Assembly: GCF_001456025.1 (NCBI RefSeq)
Contig: NZ_LMTZ01000105.1
Location: forward strand, 39,476-103,475
Source of the DNA: Mastigocoleus testarum BC008
Lineage (GTDB): Bacteria > Cyanobacteriota > Cyanobacteriia > Cyanobacteriales > Nostocaceae
Direction: 5' to 3'
Length of the DNA: 64,000 nt
Both the position numbers and the translations under genes were made by a program. Of the stretch, positions 19,882-29,775 are shown piece after piece; positions within the stretch are counted from its first letter, which is position 1, and each line of letters begins with the position of its first letter. Under the pieces are notes generated by a model. It made no database searches and was not told the origin of the DNA. It worked only from the letters and a program-made list of their open reading frames with translations.

Positions 19882-22800
19882 ATGTTTGTTGAGTTTTTTA
19901 TTCGTCGACCTGTTTTAACTATTGTTTCTTCTATCATCATCTTGTTGGTAGGAATAGTTAGTATACCTACCCTAGCTGTAGAACAATACCCAGATATTAG
20001 TCCGGTGCAAGTGGTGGTTTCTGCTAATTATATCGGTGCTAGCGCTCGAGTTGTTGAGGATACCGTGACTACCGTTTTGGAAAGAGAGATTAATGGTGTC
20101 AAAGGTATGAGGTACATGAGTTCTACTAGTAGCGATGATGGTTCTAGTAGCATTACAGTTACTTTTGAGCAGGGTTATGACCTTGATATTGCCGCTGTTG
20201 ACGTTCTCAACCGAGTATCAATTGCTGAAGCGCAGTTACCTCAAGCCGTACAAAGAACTGGGGTAAATGTAATTAAACAGTCTAACAGTACTATTGTGGG
20301 CATGGGAATCTTCAGTGAGGAAGAGGGTCTTTATGATGATAATTTCATCAGCAATTACGCTGACTTATACGTTCTTGATAGTCTGAAAAGAATTAAAGGT
20401 GTTAGTGACGTACGAATATTTGGAGAACGTCGTTATGCTATGCGTTTGTGGATTGATCCCAAACGTCTTGCGAGTAGGAGTGTCACAGCCCAGGATGTAG
20501 TCAATGCCTTGCAAGAGCAAAATCTACAAATAGGTGCTGGACGCATCGGTCAACCACCGACAGCAGATGGACAAAAGTATCAATTGACAGTGCGTGCTGC
20601 TGGTCGGCTTCAAGATGTTTCTGAGTTTGAGGAAATAGTTCTCAAAACATCAGAAAATGGTACTCTTGTCAAATTAAAAGACGTTGGTCGGGCGGAACTA
20701 GGAGCAGAAAGCTACGATACTTTTGCTAGATATCGAGGTCAGGGATCTATTGGTTATCAGGTTTTACAGACCCCTGGTAGTAATGCTTTAGAAGCCGCTA
20801 GAGCAGTGAAAGCTAGAATGGCAGAATTATCACAGAATTTTCCACCTGGATTAAGCTATGCTATCCCCTACGATCCAACTTTGTTTATTGAAGAGTCGAC
20901 TAAAGAAGTAGTTAGTACTTTGATTCAAGCCGTATTACTGGTAATTTTAGTACTCTTTCTATTTTTGCAAGACTGGCGAGCTACTATTGTACCGGCTGTT
21001 GTGATTCCTGTAGCGTTAATTGGTACTTTTGCTTTCGTAAAAGTTTTTAATTTTTCCATAAATAGTTTGACCCTATTCGGGTTAACTTTAGCTACGGGGA
21101 TGGTAGTGGATGATGCCATTGTTGTAGTTGAAGATATCGCCGGGAAAGTACAAAAGCAAGGAATGAGACCCCATTTAGCTGCGATGGAGGCGATGCGGGA
21201 GCTTTCTGGGGCTGTAATTGCTACTTCCTTGGTGTTGTTGGCGGTATTTATTCCTGTAGCTTTTTTCCCGGGAACGACAGGACAGCTTTATCAACAATTT
21301 GCCTTAACTATTGCATTCTCAGTAATTATTTCTACTTTCAACGCATTAACTCTTACACCAGCTCTTTCTTCCTTGCTCTTACAAGCAGGACAGGAACCCG
21401 GAGGTTGGGTGGGTAAAGTATTTGCTGTTATTAACAATGGTATTGACCTAATGCGTCGGGGCTATAAAAATGCCCTATCTTTCCTAACTAGATTAAAAGT
21501 TTTAGTATTAGGAGGATTTGCTTTTTTACTGGCAATCACTATTTGGATTTATCAAGTTGTGCCTACTGCTTTTCTTCCAGATGAAGATCAAGGTTACCTA
21601 ATTAATTTAATTCAAGGTCCGGAAGGAACTTCTTTAGAATATACCAGCGAAGTTATTGAAAAGTCAGATCGGGAATATCTGGATATTCCTGAAGTAGAAG
21701 GTACATTTTCTTTAGGAGGATTTAGTTTTACTGGAAGAACCGCAAATAGTGGTCTTTCTTTTGTACCTCTTATTCCTTGGGGAGAACGTAAAGACCCCCA
21801 AAAGTCAGCACAAGCAATTCTTTCAAGAGTTCAGGGTGCGTTAGCAAATATTTCTCAAGCTAGGATTATTGCTTTTAACCCACCTGCAATCCAAGGTTTG
21901 GGTAATGTGGGTGGTTTTTTGTTTCAATTACAAGATAAAGGCAACAATGACATTAGTACCTTTATCAAGGTTAAAGACCAATTAATTCAAAAAGCTAACG
22001 AAAGACCAGAATTACAAAACGTCTTCACTACCTATGCAGCAAATGCTCCCCAATTATTAATTGAAGTAGATCGCGATCGCGCCAATACGTTACAAGTATC
22101 TGTTAATGATGTTTTGACAACTGTAGGTACTCTGATTGGTTCAAACTACGTCAACGATTTTAATGCTTTTGGACGAACCTATCGGGTATATGTACAAGCC
22201 GATCAAGAATTTCGTTCCCATCCAAAAGATATCGAGCAACTTTATGTCCGTTCTCAACAAGGTAAAATGGTTTCTCTTAGTGACTTAGTGGAAGTTTCTT
22301 CCGTTACTGGACCGCCAACTGTTAATCACTATAATCTATTCCGTTCCATTGAAATTAATGGTTCTGCAGCACCCGGCTACAGTTCTGGTCAAGCGATCGC
22401 AGCGATGGAGGAAGTTGCTAGTGAAGTTTTACCTCAAAATATGGGTTTTGAATGGTCGGGAATTTCTTTAGAAGAAATTGAATCCGGGGGACAAGCACCA
22501 ATCATTTTTGGTTTAGGTATTTTATTTGTGTTCCTGGTATTAGCTGCTCAGTACGAGAATTTTGTCGATCCTATAATTATTCTTTTAGCGGTACCTCTGG
22601 CAATTTTAGGAGCTTTATTAGCCGAATCAATGCGGGGTTTCCCCAACGATGTGTATTGTCAAGTAGGTTTGGTAATGTTGATTGGTTTGGCGAGTAAAAA
22701 CGCCATCTTGATTGTAGAATTTGCTAACCAACTGCGCGAACAAGGACTTTCCATAACTAAAGCCGCAGTCCAAGCAGCAGAACAGCGGATGCGACCAATT

Positions 22801-23067
22801 ATTATGACTGCTGTTTCCACTCTTTTAGGAATTTTTCCTCTCGTGATTGCAACGGGAGCAGGTGCAGCTAGTCGACAATCTTTAGGTACTGCTGTTTTTG
22901 GCGGGATGCTTGTTTCTACAGTTTTAAGTTTGTTTATTGTTCCGGTACTTTACATTGTAATTGCCACAGTTTTCTGTAAATTTAAAGATGATTGTCGTGG
23001 TTTATCTCCACAAAAGGAGCAATTAAAAGAAAAAGAAATAGTCGTAGTAGGTAATAATAGGAGATGA
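19882..23067 (+). CDS. RND multidrug efflux pump, inner-membrane transporter (AcrB/HAE1 type)
   Basis: A 1061-residue protein, the usual length. It begins FVEFFIRRPVLTIVSSI, the canonical start of the HAE1 family. Twelve membrane segments and two large periplasmic loops are visible. Proton-relay residues are present: Asp410-Asp411 in GMVVDDAIVVVEDI and the Lys in GLASKNAILIVEFANQ near residue 940. It works as a trimer that captures substrates from the periplasm and expels them through an outer-membrane channel. Last gene of the adaptor-GUN4-pump operon. It looks intact and functional. Confidence 0.95.
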   Translation: MFVEFFIRRPVLTIVSSIIILLVGIVSIPTLAVEQYPDISPVQVVVSANYIGASARVVEDTVTTVLEREINGVKGMRYMSSTSSDDGSSSITVTFEQGYDLDIAAVDVLNRVSIAEAQLPQAVQRTGVNVIKQSNSTIVGMGIFSEEEGLYDDNFISNYADLYVLDSLKRIKGVSDVRIFGERRYAMRLWIDPKRLASRSVTAQDVVNALQEQNLQIGAGRIGQPPTADGQKYQLTVRAAGRLQDVSEFEEIVLKTSENGTLVKLKDVGRAELGAESYDTFARYRGQGSIGYQVLQTPGSNALEAARAVKARMAELSQNFPPGLSYAIPYDPTLFIEESTKEVVSTLIQAVLLVILVLFLFLQDWRATIVPAVVIPVALIGTFAFVKVFNFSINSLTLFGLTLATGMVVDDAIVVVEDIAGKVQKQGMRPHLAAMEAMRELSGAVIATSLVLLAVFIPVAFFPGTTGQLYQQFALTIAFSVIISTFNALTLTPALSSLLLQAGQEPGGWVGKVFAVINNGIDLMRRGYKNALSFLTRLKVLVLGGFAFLLAITIWIYQVVPTAFLPDEDQGYLINLIQGPEGTSLEYTSEVIEKSDREYLDIPEVEGTFSLGGFSFTGRTANSGLSFVPLIPWGERKDPQKSAQAILSRVQGALANISQARIIAFNPPAIQGLGNVGGFLFQLQDKGNNDISTFIKVKDQLIQKANERPELQNVFTTYAANAPQLLIEVDRDRANTLQVSVNDVLTTVGTLIGSNYVNDFNAFGRTYRVYVQADQEFRSHPKDIEQLYVRSQQGKMVSLSDLVEVSSVTGPPTVNHYNLFRSIEINGSAAPGYSSGQAIAAMEEVASEVLPQNMGFEWSGISLEEIESGGQAPIIFGLGILFVFLVLAAQYENFVDPIIILLAVPLAILGALLAESMRGFPNDVYCQVGLVMLIGLASKNAILIVEFANQLREQGLSITKAAVQAAEQRMRPIIMTAVSTLLGIFPLVIATGAGAASRQSLGTAVFGGMLVSTVLSLFIVPVLYIVIATVFCKFKDDCRGLSPQKEQLKEKEIVVVGNNRR

Positions 23068-23897
23068 GGTCTCTATATTATAAATACAACTGAAAGTAAA
23101 AAATCACAGTATTTACATAATTGGTACATATTAATCCAGTTAAGTAACTTCTGTGAATTTTTATTGAAAATTGACGTTAACTATTGGTAAAAAATGAAAA
23201 AATATGATGTGTATATTGCAGTATAAATTTTAATTTTATTTATATTTTATTGACTATAAGTAAGCTGAATTCCAATTAGATATATTATCCTTTATTATAT
23301 TTATATCACTTGATTAATATATTAAAAATAAATAATGATGACCAATTTTTTATTGATAACAATGAAAGTAAAGTATATAAAAAAGCATAACGCCTATAAA
23401 TTCGTAAACTATAGGTAGACATATTAAAAATTGGTTGTTTTTATAAGTTTCCAAGGCAATAATATAAAAGTTTGTGATTTTTGTTAAAGTATTTTTTTAT
23501 AAATATTAAAAAATTAGTATATTAATATGTTTTAACTAACATATGATATTTTATAGGTAACATAACATTAACAGGACTTACTCTATTATCACAATTATCA
23601 CAGTGAAGAAACTAAATTTAAGCTTGTAGTGGGTACTTTCTTATCCTGATTCAGGGATATATTTCTGACCACGAACTTTAGAATATACTAGTTATACAAG
23701 TACTATTATTTTCTATTTCTTAGCAATTTGTAATTTTTATTTCGTATTTTATTTAGTTAAAAGAAATACAAACCTTCTGCAAAAAATTAACCCTAGTAAT
23801 ATTCTTATATACTTATTAAACTTGTGATTAAAGGCTTAAGAAAATTCTCAACAATTTCCAGCCCAGAATATAGTTTCTTTATGGAAGTTTATTTAAT
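23068..23897. other. Very AT-rich intergenic region
   Basis: About 830 bases of low-complexity A/T sequence separating the efflux operon from the metabolic cluster. No open frame with a ribosome-binding site, no repeat shared with the rest of the window and no clear terminator were seen. Confidence 0.5.
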
Positions 23898-24581
23898 ATG
23901 ATACCTAGATCGCTGGGAGGGAAGAAAATCGCAATCCTCGTCGAAAGTGAATTTATTCCCGAGGAAATTGAGGCTTATCAACAGCGCTTTTCTGAACTCA
24001 GAGCAACTGTACATTTTATGTCTAGGCTCTGGAATAAACCTAGTCTTCGCTTCTTTAGTGATACCGAGGGAGATGAGACACCTCAAACTCTAGAAGTGAA
24101 AATCGATTTTCAGGATGTGGATGTCAATGACTATGCTGCCGTAATTATGGCAGCGAACTATACGAGCGTACGTCTGCGTTACTTTGAGCCAGCTTCAAGT
24201 TCTGTAATTACTCCAGAACAAGTTTCTAATGCACCAGCAGTTCAATTTTATGCCAAGGCTATGGCGAATCCCAGAATTGTTAAAGGTGCACTCTGTCATG
24301 GGCTTTGGATAATGACACCGATACCAGAATTACTAAAGAGGCGAAGAGTTATCTGTCATGAGGTAGTTCTTGCAGATATCATTAATGCTGGTGCTATATA
24401 TGAAGCATCACCTTCCGGTGTTGTAGTAGATGGCGATCTTGTGACTGGTCGTTCAAGGAAAGAAGTTAATCTATTTATCGACGCCATTACGGAGCAGATT
24501 CAGCAGATTTCCTCTGCAGCAAATCGTTTTTCTGGCAAAAAATTTCTTGCTCCTCTTTCCACAATGAAAAGTGCAAGCTAA
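23898..24581 (+). CDS. DJ-1/PfpI-family protein
   Basis: A 227-residue protein of the DJ-1/PfpI superfamily. KKIAILVESEF is the first strand, and the nucleophile elbow is GALCHGLWIM with Cys as the probable reactive residue. VVVDGDLVTGRS near the C-terminus is the classical family end. Members act as glyoxalases, hydratases, proteases or chaperones. The last ~30 residues are an extra tail. First gene of the accessory cluster, 79 bases before a second DJ-1-like gene. The reaction cannot be inferred. Confidence 0.85.
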   Translation: MIPRSLGGKKIAILVESEFIPEEIEAYQQRFSELRATVHFMSRLWNKPSLRFFSDTEGDETPQTLEVKIDFQDVDVNDYAAVIMAANYTSVRLRYFEPASSSVITPEQVSNAPAVQFYAKAMANPRIVKGALCHGLWIMTPIPELLKRRRVICHEVVLADIINAGAIYEASPSGVVVDGDLVTGRSRKEVNLFIDAITEQIQQISSAANRFSGKKFLAPLSTMKSAS

Positions 24582-24660
24582 TGAATCTTCATTGATGTAA
24601 AAATATTTCTGCTTTTTAAATGAGGATGAACTTAAAATTCATTTACAAGGAAGCAATCCT

Positions 24661-25488
24661 ATGAAAAAGATTCTAGTAATTTTATCTGAGTGGGGCTATT
24701 GGGGTGAAGAACTTGTCGGACCATTGGAAGCTTTTGATGCTGAGGGTTACCAAGTCGATTTTGCAACTCCAACAGGAAAAAGACCAGTAGCACTTCCTCC
24801 CAGTATGGATCCTTACTACATCGATCCTCCTTTAGGTAAGCCAGTGGTTTCCCAGGAAATGGCACAGAAAGTCAAGAGTTTAGACGATCCTAGAAATCCT
24901 CGCCTAGATAACCCAATAGTTCTGTCCAAATGGTTACCTGATAGACCTTACTGGAGTTCTCCAAAATTTCTTCGGGAAATGGAAGCTTACTACCAGGCAC
25001 TTGATGAAGTGGAGAAGGATTTGGAACAATACGATGCCATTCTAATAGTAGGTGGTAGTGGTCCAATCATTGATTTAGCAAATAACCATAGAGTTCACGA
25101 TCTAATTCTTAGTTTTTACAGGGTAGGTAAACCGATTGCTGCAGAATGCTACGGTGTTACTTGCCTTGCCTTTGCTCGCGATCTTGATGACCGCAAGAGC
25201 ATTATCTGGGGCAAACACGTCACAGGTCATTGCAAGGAATATGATTACATGGATGGAACTGGATTTGTAGGTACTGATCTGAACATGGGACCTCCCCCCT
25301 ATCCACTGGAATATATCCTACGTGATGCTACGGGTCCAAATGGGCAATACCATGGCAATGTTGGTAAAGGCATATCCGTAATTGTTGACTATCCATTTAT
25401 CACTGGTCGTTCCACTCCAGATTCTTATATGACTGGTCAAAAATTGGTAGAAGTTTTAGAGAAAGAACTTAAGCGCTACGGGTGGTAA
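24661..25488 (+). CDS. DJ-1/PfpI-like class I glutamine-amidotransferase-fold protein
   Basis: A 275-residue protein. KKILVILSEWGYWGEELVGP starts the fold, and the nucleophile elbow is AECYGVTCLAF with Cys and the preceding Glu typical of the superfamily. It is longer than simple DJ-1 proteins because of an insert at about 45-125 (PSMDPYYIDPP, LSKWLPDRPYW). Two bases separate its TAA from the ATG of the thiamine-diphosphate enzyme, so translation is probably coupled and the two products probably serve the same pathway. The reaction is unknown. Confidence 0.82.
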   Translation: MKKILVILSEWGYWGEELVGPLEAFDAEGYQVDFATPTGKRPVALPPSMDPYYIDPPLGKPVVSQEMAQKVKSLDDPRNPRLDNPIVLSKWLPDRPYWSSPKFLREMEAYYQALDEVEKDLEQYDAILIVGGSGPIIDLANNHRVHDLILSFYRVGKPIAAECYGVTCLAFARDLDDRKSIIWGKHVTGHCKEYDYMDGTGFVGTDLNMGPPPYPLEYILRDATGPNGQYHGNVGKGISVIVDYPFITGRSTPDSYMTGQKLVEVLEKELKRYGW

Positions 25489-25490
25489 TT

Positions 25491-27215
25491 ATGTTAGCAG
25501 AAAAAATAGCTGTTAAAACAGGTCGCTTTGCAATCATTGAACAACTTTTGGCAGACGGTATCCAGTACATGTTTGGTAACCCTGGTACCGTAGAAGAAGG
25601 ATTTCTAGATACATTGGGTAAGTATTACCCAGACTTTAAATATATATTTGCATTGCAAGAAACGATAGCGGTGGCGGCAGCAGATGGATATGCTCGCGTT
25701 ACTAAGAAACCAACGGTGGTGCAGCTTCACACTGGTGTTGGTTTGGGGAATGGAATAGGGATGATGTATCAGGCAATGCGTGGTCACGCACCGTTGGTGG
25801 TGTTGGCTGGTGAAGCAGGTATTAAATATGATGCGATGGATGCTCAAATGGCTGTCGATCTTGTAAGCATGGCCAAACCTGTTACCAAATGGTCAACCCG
25901 GGTGATTCATCCTTCTTCTGTTTTGCGCGTGCTGCGACGGGCGATCAAAATAGCTGCTACGCCTCCTATGGGTCCTGTGTTTGTATCCCTACCAATGGAT
26001 GTTCTGGATGCTCCCAATCATGAAAAAGTAGTTCCAACTTCTATTCCGGTGACGCGGGTTACTCCAGAAGTTGACGAATTAGCTCAGGCAGCAGCTATAC
26101 TTGCTAATGCATCAGAGCCAATGATAATTGTAGGTGATGGTGTAGCTGTCTCAGATGCGCAAGCTGAATTAACACGTGTAGCTGAAATCATCGGTGCTCA
26201 GGTGTGGGGAGCAGATTCATCTGAGCCAAACATGAATGATACACACCCTCTGTATCAAGGACTTCTTGGTCATATGTTTGGCGAGCATAGCTCTCAAATC
26301 ACGTTGCAAGCAGATGTAATTTTGATTGTTGGAACTTATGTTTTCCCTGAAGTATTTCCTACACTTTCTGGTGTTTTTGCTGAAAATGCAAAAGTTATTC
26401 ATATTGACCTAGATACTTATGAAATAGCCAAAAACTTTCCAGTAAATATTGGTTTACTTGGGGACCCCAAAACTACCCTTGCGAAATTGGCTATTGAACT
26501 AGAATCAACAATAACAGTTGAAAAGAAGGAATCAGCAAATGAAAGAACTGCTTTAATTGCTGAAGAAAAACAGCATAAATTGAATGCTTTATTTGAAGCT
26601 GACAAGGCTGTGTATGACTCAGTACCCTTACATATGTCTCGCTTTGCAAAGGAGTTAGCAACTTATATACCGGAAGATACAATCATCTTCGATGAAGCTC
26701 TTACTAACTCTCCAGAACTGTGTCGATACATACCAGCTACAACAATAGGACGGTATTTTCAAACGCGAGGCGGATCCTTGGGTGTTGGTATTCCTGGAGC
26801 AATTGGTATCAAATTAGCTCATCCTGACAAAACGGTAATTGCGGTTACGGGCGATGGTGGTTCTATGTACACTATCCAGGCGCTCTGGACAGCTGTGCAC
26901 CACAATATTGATGCCAAATTTATAATTTGCAATAACCAGGGTTACCAAATACTTAAGCTAAATATTTTGCACTATTGGCGCGAACATAATATACCAGAAC
27001 ACGAATACCCATCTTCTTTTAATTTGTGTGAGCCGGATCTCCATTTTGATCGGATAGCCGAAGCTATGGGAGTTGGGTCTATACGAGTTGAGAAGCCAGA
27101 GCAAATTGGTCCTGCAATCCAAAAAGCGTTGAGCTACAACGGACCTTTCTTGATTGACTTGGTACTCACAAATGAAATTCAAGGTACAAAGATTGGGATT
27201 AAGTGTGGTCAGTAA
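25491..27215 (+). CDS. Thiamine-diphosphate-dependent decarboxylase/lyase (benzoylformate decarboxylase or acetolactate synthase-like)
   Basis: A 574-residue protein with the three-domain ThDP architecture. The N-terminal PYR domain carries the activating Glu in FALQETIAVAAADGYAR. A central Rossmann-type domain follows. The C-terminal PP domain has the Mg/ThDP motif starting GDGGSMYTIQALW and ending CNNQGYQ. The N-terminal GNPGTVEEGFLDTL resembles the benzoylformate decarboxylase branch more than housekeeping acetolactate synthase. Chosen start is ATG 25491, directly after the upstream stop; an in-frame GTG at 25482 would overlap it. The likely reaction is decarboxylation or carboligation of a 2-oxo acid. 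Confidence 0.88.
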   Translation: MLAEKIAVKTGRFAIIEQLLADGIQYMFGNPGTVEEGFLDTLGKYYPDFKYIFALQETIAVAAADGYARVTKKPTVVQLHTGVGLGNGIGMMYQAMRGHAPLVVLAGEAGIKYDAMDAQMAVDLVSMAKPVTKWSTRVIHPSSVLRVLRRAIKIAATPPMGPVFVSLPMDVLDAPNHEKVVPTSIPVTRVTPEVDELAQAAAILANASEPMIIVGDGVAVSDAQAELTRVAEIIGAQVWGADSSEPNMNDTHPLYQGLLGHMFGEHSSQITLQADVILIVGTYVFPEVFPTLSGVFAENAKVIHIDLDTYEIAKNFPVNIGLLGDPKTTLAKLAIELESTITVEKKESANERTALIAEEKQHKLNALFEADKAVYDSVPLHMSRFAKELATYIPEDTIIFDEALTNSPELCRYIPATTIGRYFQTRGGSLGVGIPGAIGIKLAHPDKTVIAVTGDGGSMYTIQALWTAVHHNIDAKFIICNNQGYQILKLNILHYWREHNIPEHEYPSSFNLCEPDLHFDRIAEAMGVGSIRVEKPEQIGPAIQKALSYNGPFLIDLVLTNEIQGTKIGIKCGQ

Positions 27216-27372
27216 TGCAATATTCACCCCAAATAAATTGGTCACACATCATTAAATTAAATAGTCAATCTTTTCTGTTGAGCTATCGATGTTGAGAAAC
27301 TTTGTGAGTGTCTCATAACTCAAATAGGATTGATACAGATATAAACTTTACTGATTAAAACGGAGAAAAGCA

Positions 27373-27822
27373 ATGACAGTAGCTAATTTAGCACCTCTAA
27401 CAGAGTCAGAAATAAAGCAAATGGCAGCGGATTGGTATCGGAAATTAGACGTTCATGCTCCACTAGAAGAATTCATTCCTTTACTGGCTGAACAAGGTTT
27501 AGAAATGCGTTTTCCGGAAGTGACAGCCTATGGCTTTGACGCATTTAAAGATTGGTATGAGCGTGTTATTAATATTTTCTTTGATGAAGTACATACCTTA
27601 AAAGAGGTTAAAGTTACATCTTCAGGAAACGAGGTAACTGTTAAAGTTGTAGTTAAATGGGAAGCTAGTATTTGGAATCCACCTGCACCAAGTAGCGAAC
27701 GGATTATTTTAGATGCTTATCAAACATGGATCGTTGAGCGATCGGCAAAGACTCAGAAGCCGGTGATAAAAACTTATATTGTCGACTCACTGGATTACTA
27801 TGAAGGCTCTGCTAAACTTTAG
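27373..27822 (+). CDS. NTF2-like (SnoaL-type) small protein
   Basis: A 149-residue protein with a good ribosome-binding site (CGGAGAAAAG) before ATG 27373. An N-terminal helical part (ESEIKQMAADWYRKLD) and curved-sheet pattern (MRFPEVTAYGFDAFKDWYERV, split as MRFPEVTAYGF and DAFKDWYERV) fit the SnoaL/NTF2 fold. Such proteins form dimers with a buried pocket and serve as cyclases, isomerases or binding proteins. It is 157 bases after the ThDP gene. Several NTF2-like proteins occur in this cluster, which suggests successive steps on related intermediates. Confidence 0.75.
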   Translation: MTVANLAPLTESEIKQMAADWYRKLDVHAPLEEFIPLLAEQGLEMRFPEVTAYGFDAFKDWYERVINIFFDEVHTLKEVKVTSSGNEVTVKVVVKWEASIWNPPAPSSERIILDAYQTWIVERSAKTQKPVIKTYIVDSLDYYEGSAKL

Positions 27823-27919
27823 GTGGTAAATATTAACATGGTGCTGTAGAGGCTGCAGTTTGATTTAGATACCAAATTCATTGGCGGAATCAGCTGAAAT
27901 ACCGGGATAGTAAGGTTTA

Positions 27920-28286
27920 TTAACGGGACTTGGACAAATAACTAAGGGGAAAAAGCCTTAAATATATTCAGAGAAAGAGATATATCTCAAATCTCAAAAA
28001 TTGCTCTTAAGTAAGTCGGTACAAATAAACCTAATCATGTAACAAAATGTAAATAAACCTGGAGTCTTGCTATTGCTGAATCTCCAACTTCCTACCACTA
28101 GCCTACGGCAAATCTGTTAGCAAAAGTGTGACGTTAGTCTACGCAGTGACATTTTACGCCGACTTACTTAGTAAAGCATGGCTATAGCCGTAATCAAGAG
28201 ATATTAAGCATCTAACATAGATTCAAAATCTTTGGCTTATATAGCTTTTAGGCTTTTTTCATAATAACAATGTCCAAGTCCCGTAA
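27920..28286. mobile_element. 367-bp MITE-like element with long inverted arms
   Basis: Terminal inverted repeats are CGGGACTTGGACA at the left and TGTCCAAGTCCCG at the right. The arms remain related inwards (GAAAAAGCCT-like words), and an inner inverted pair TAAGTAAGTCGG (28008-28019) / CCGACTTACTTA (28159-28170) bounds a ~140-bp centre. No transposase frame is present. It fills the gap between two NTF2-like genes and ends 34 bases before the next start. Confidence 0.75.
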
Positions 28287-28319
28287 GAATTTGATTTACT
28301 GACACTACAGAATTTAATT

Positions 28320-28712
28320 ATGAAAAATATACCTAATTCTTCACTAGGAAAAATGTATAAGGAGCATATTCAATTAATCCTAGACAAAGACATTGATGGG
28401 CTCTTAAATCAATATACTGATGATGCTGTCCTTATTAGTAGCTTTGAGAAAAAACCACTTTATTTCAGAGGCTCTAAAGAATTGAAAGAACATTTCCAGG
28501 GTATCTTAGGTATTCAAGGTTTGCAAACTGATATTGCTTTTTGGGCAGAGACTGAAAATCCAACTACACTAATGATAGTAGAAGCGATCAAAATGCAGAC
28601 TGAAAGCGGTGAAGCCACAATGCGGTTTGCTGACAGTTGGGTTTTAAGAGATAACAAGATTGCTATTCATTTTGCTGGTATGACTCAGTATCCGGATGGT
28701 TCTGTTGCTTAA
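28320..28712 (+). CDS. NTF2/SnoaL-like protein
   Basis: A 130-residue protein typical of SnoaL-like polyketide cyclase/isomerase folds. It has helix KMYKEHIQLILDKDIDGLLN, then DDAVLISSF, then the conserved FRGSKELKEHF turn before the sheet. It is distantly related to the protein at 29776-30150 (shared IQ..L.KD and DA.L patterns). The promoter region is occupied by the 367-bp inverted-repeat element, which may have changed its expression. Confidence 0.8.
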   Translation: MKNIPNSSLGKMYKEHIQLILDKDIDGLLNQYTDDAVLISSFEKKPLYFRGSKELKEHFQGILGIQGLQTDIAFWAETENPTTLMIVEAIKMQTESGEATMRFADSWVLRDNKIAIHFAGMTQYPDGSVA

Positions 28713-28928
28713 AACAATTCTCAGTATAGATATTAGTCAAATGACCTAAACATTATATCTTTGTGTTGAAAGTCAAAACTTTTTGCAACTTAATACTGCA
28801 TAAAAACTTGTGTGAAATGAGATTGTAAAGTTTTGACTAATTTTCTGAAAGTACAGAGAACAAAATTTATATCAGTTTGCAATTCAATGAGGTATATGTG
28901 GGCGAATAAAATTGGAGAATCTAAAAAC

Positions 28929-29693
28929 ATGACGGAATTCAAATCCAAAGTGGCTTTAGTTACAGGTGGTACTTCAGGAATTGGTCGCGCTACAGCTCTA
29001 GCATTTGCTAAGGAAGGTTCAAAGGTAATTATTGCTGGTCGTTCAGCTAACAAGGGTGAGGAAACACTAAAACTTATTAACGAAATCAACGGTGAAGCAA
29101 TATTTGTGCCATGCGATGTTTCCAATGCAACAGAAGTAAAGTCTCTAATTCAGACAATAGTTAAAAAGTATGGCAGACTTGATTATGCCTGTAATAATGC
29201 CGGAGTTGAAGATCATTTCAAATTTCCTATAGCTTCATATCCAGAGGATATGTGGGATTATGTTATTAAAAACAATCTAACAAGTAATTTTCTTTGTATG
29301 AAGTACGAAATTCAGCAAATGCTAGAACAGGGAGGAGGAATAATTGTCAATATGTCCTCAGATTTAAGTCAAGTAGGGATGCCTAACGGTTGTGGTTATG
29401 TTACTTCCAAAACCGCTCAGCTTGGTTTAACCAGAACCGTTGCTCTAGAGTATGCAACTCAAGGTATCCGTGTGAATGCTGTTTGTCCTGGAGCAGTAGC
29501 AACACCAATGATGGATACAATTGGCATCACAGAAGGAACAGAGGCATACGAAAACTTAATAAGTTCTATTCCTGCTAAACGCCTAGGGAAGCCAGAAGAA
29601 ATCGCAGGAGTAGTTTTATGGTTATGTTCAGATGCTGCTTCCTATGTGAATGGACACGCATTGGTAGTAGATGGTGCTTATATAGTTCAATAG
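28929..29693 (+). CDS. Short-chain dehydrogenase/reductase (SDR)
   Basis: A 254-residue classical SDR. The preferred start is ATG 28929 (MTEFKSKVALVTGG), preceded by GGAG; an upstream TTG would add 32 residues of unlikely sequence. The NAD(P) motif is TGGTSGIG, the NNAG motif is CNNAGVEDH, the catalytic Ser lies in MSSDLSQ, and YVTSK is intact. The C-terminus ends WLCSDAASYVNGHALVVDGA. It oxidises an alcohol or reduces a ketone using NAD(P)(H). It lies between two NTF2-like genes. Substrate unknown. Confidence 0.92.
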   Translation: MTEFKSKVALVTGGTSGIGRATALAFAKEGSKVIIAGRSANKGEETLKLINEINGEAIFVPCDVSNATEVKSLIQTIVKKYGRLDYACNNAGVEDHFKFPIASYPEDMWDYVIKNNLTSNFLCMKYEIQQMLEQGGGIIVNMSSDLSQVGMPNGCGYVTSKTAQLGLTRTVALEYATQGIRVNAVCPGAVATPMMDTIGITEGTEAYENLISSIPAKRLGKPEEIAGVVLWLCSDAASYVNGHALVVDGAYIVQ

Positions 29694-29775
29694 ACTGTCA
29701 GTAAATCGTAAACTTAACCCTCTTCTAAAAAAGCAAAGATATTGTTAAAAGTTTATTAATTAGGAAAGATTGACC

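Noticed and set aside
25482..25491. GTG start for the ThDP enzyme
   Set aside because: It overlaps the upstream stop and adds only three residues; ATG 25491 is the simpler choice.
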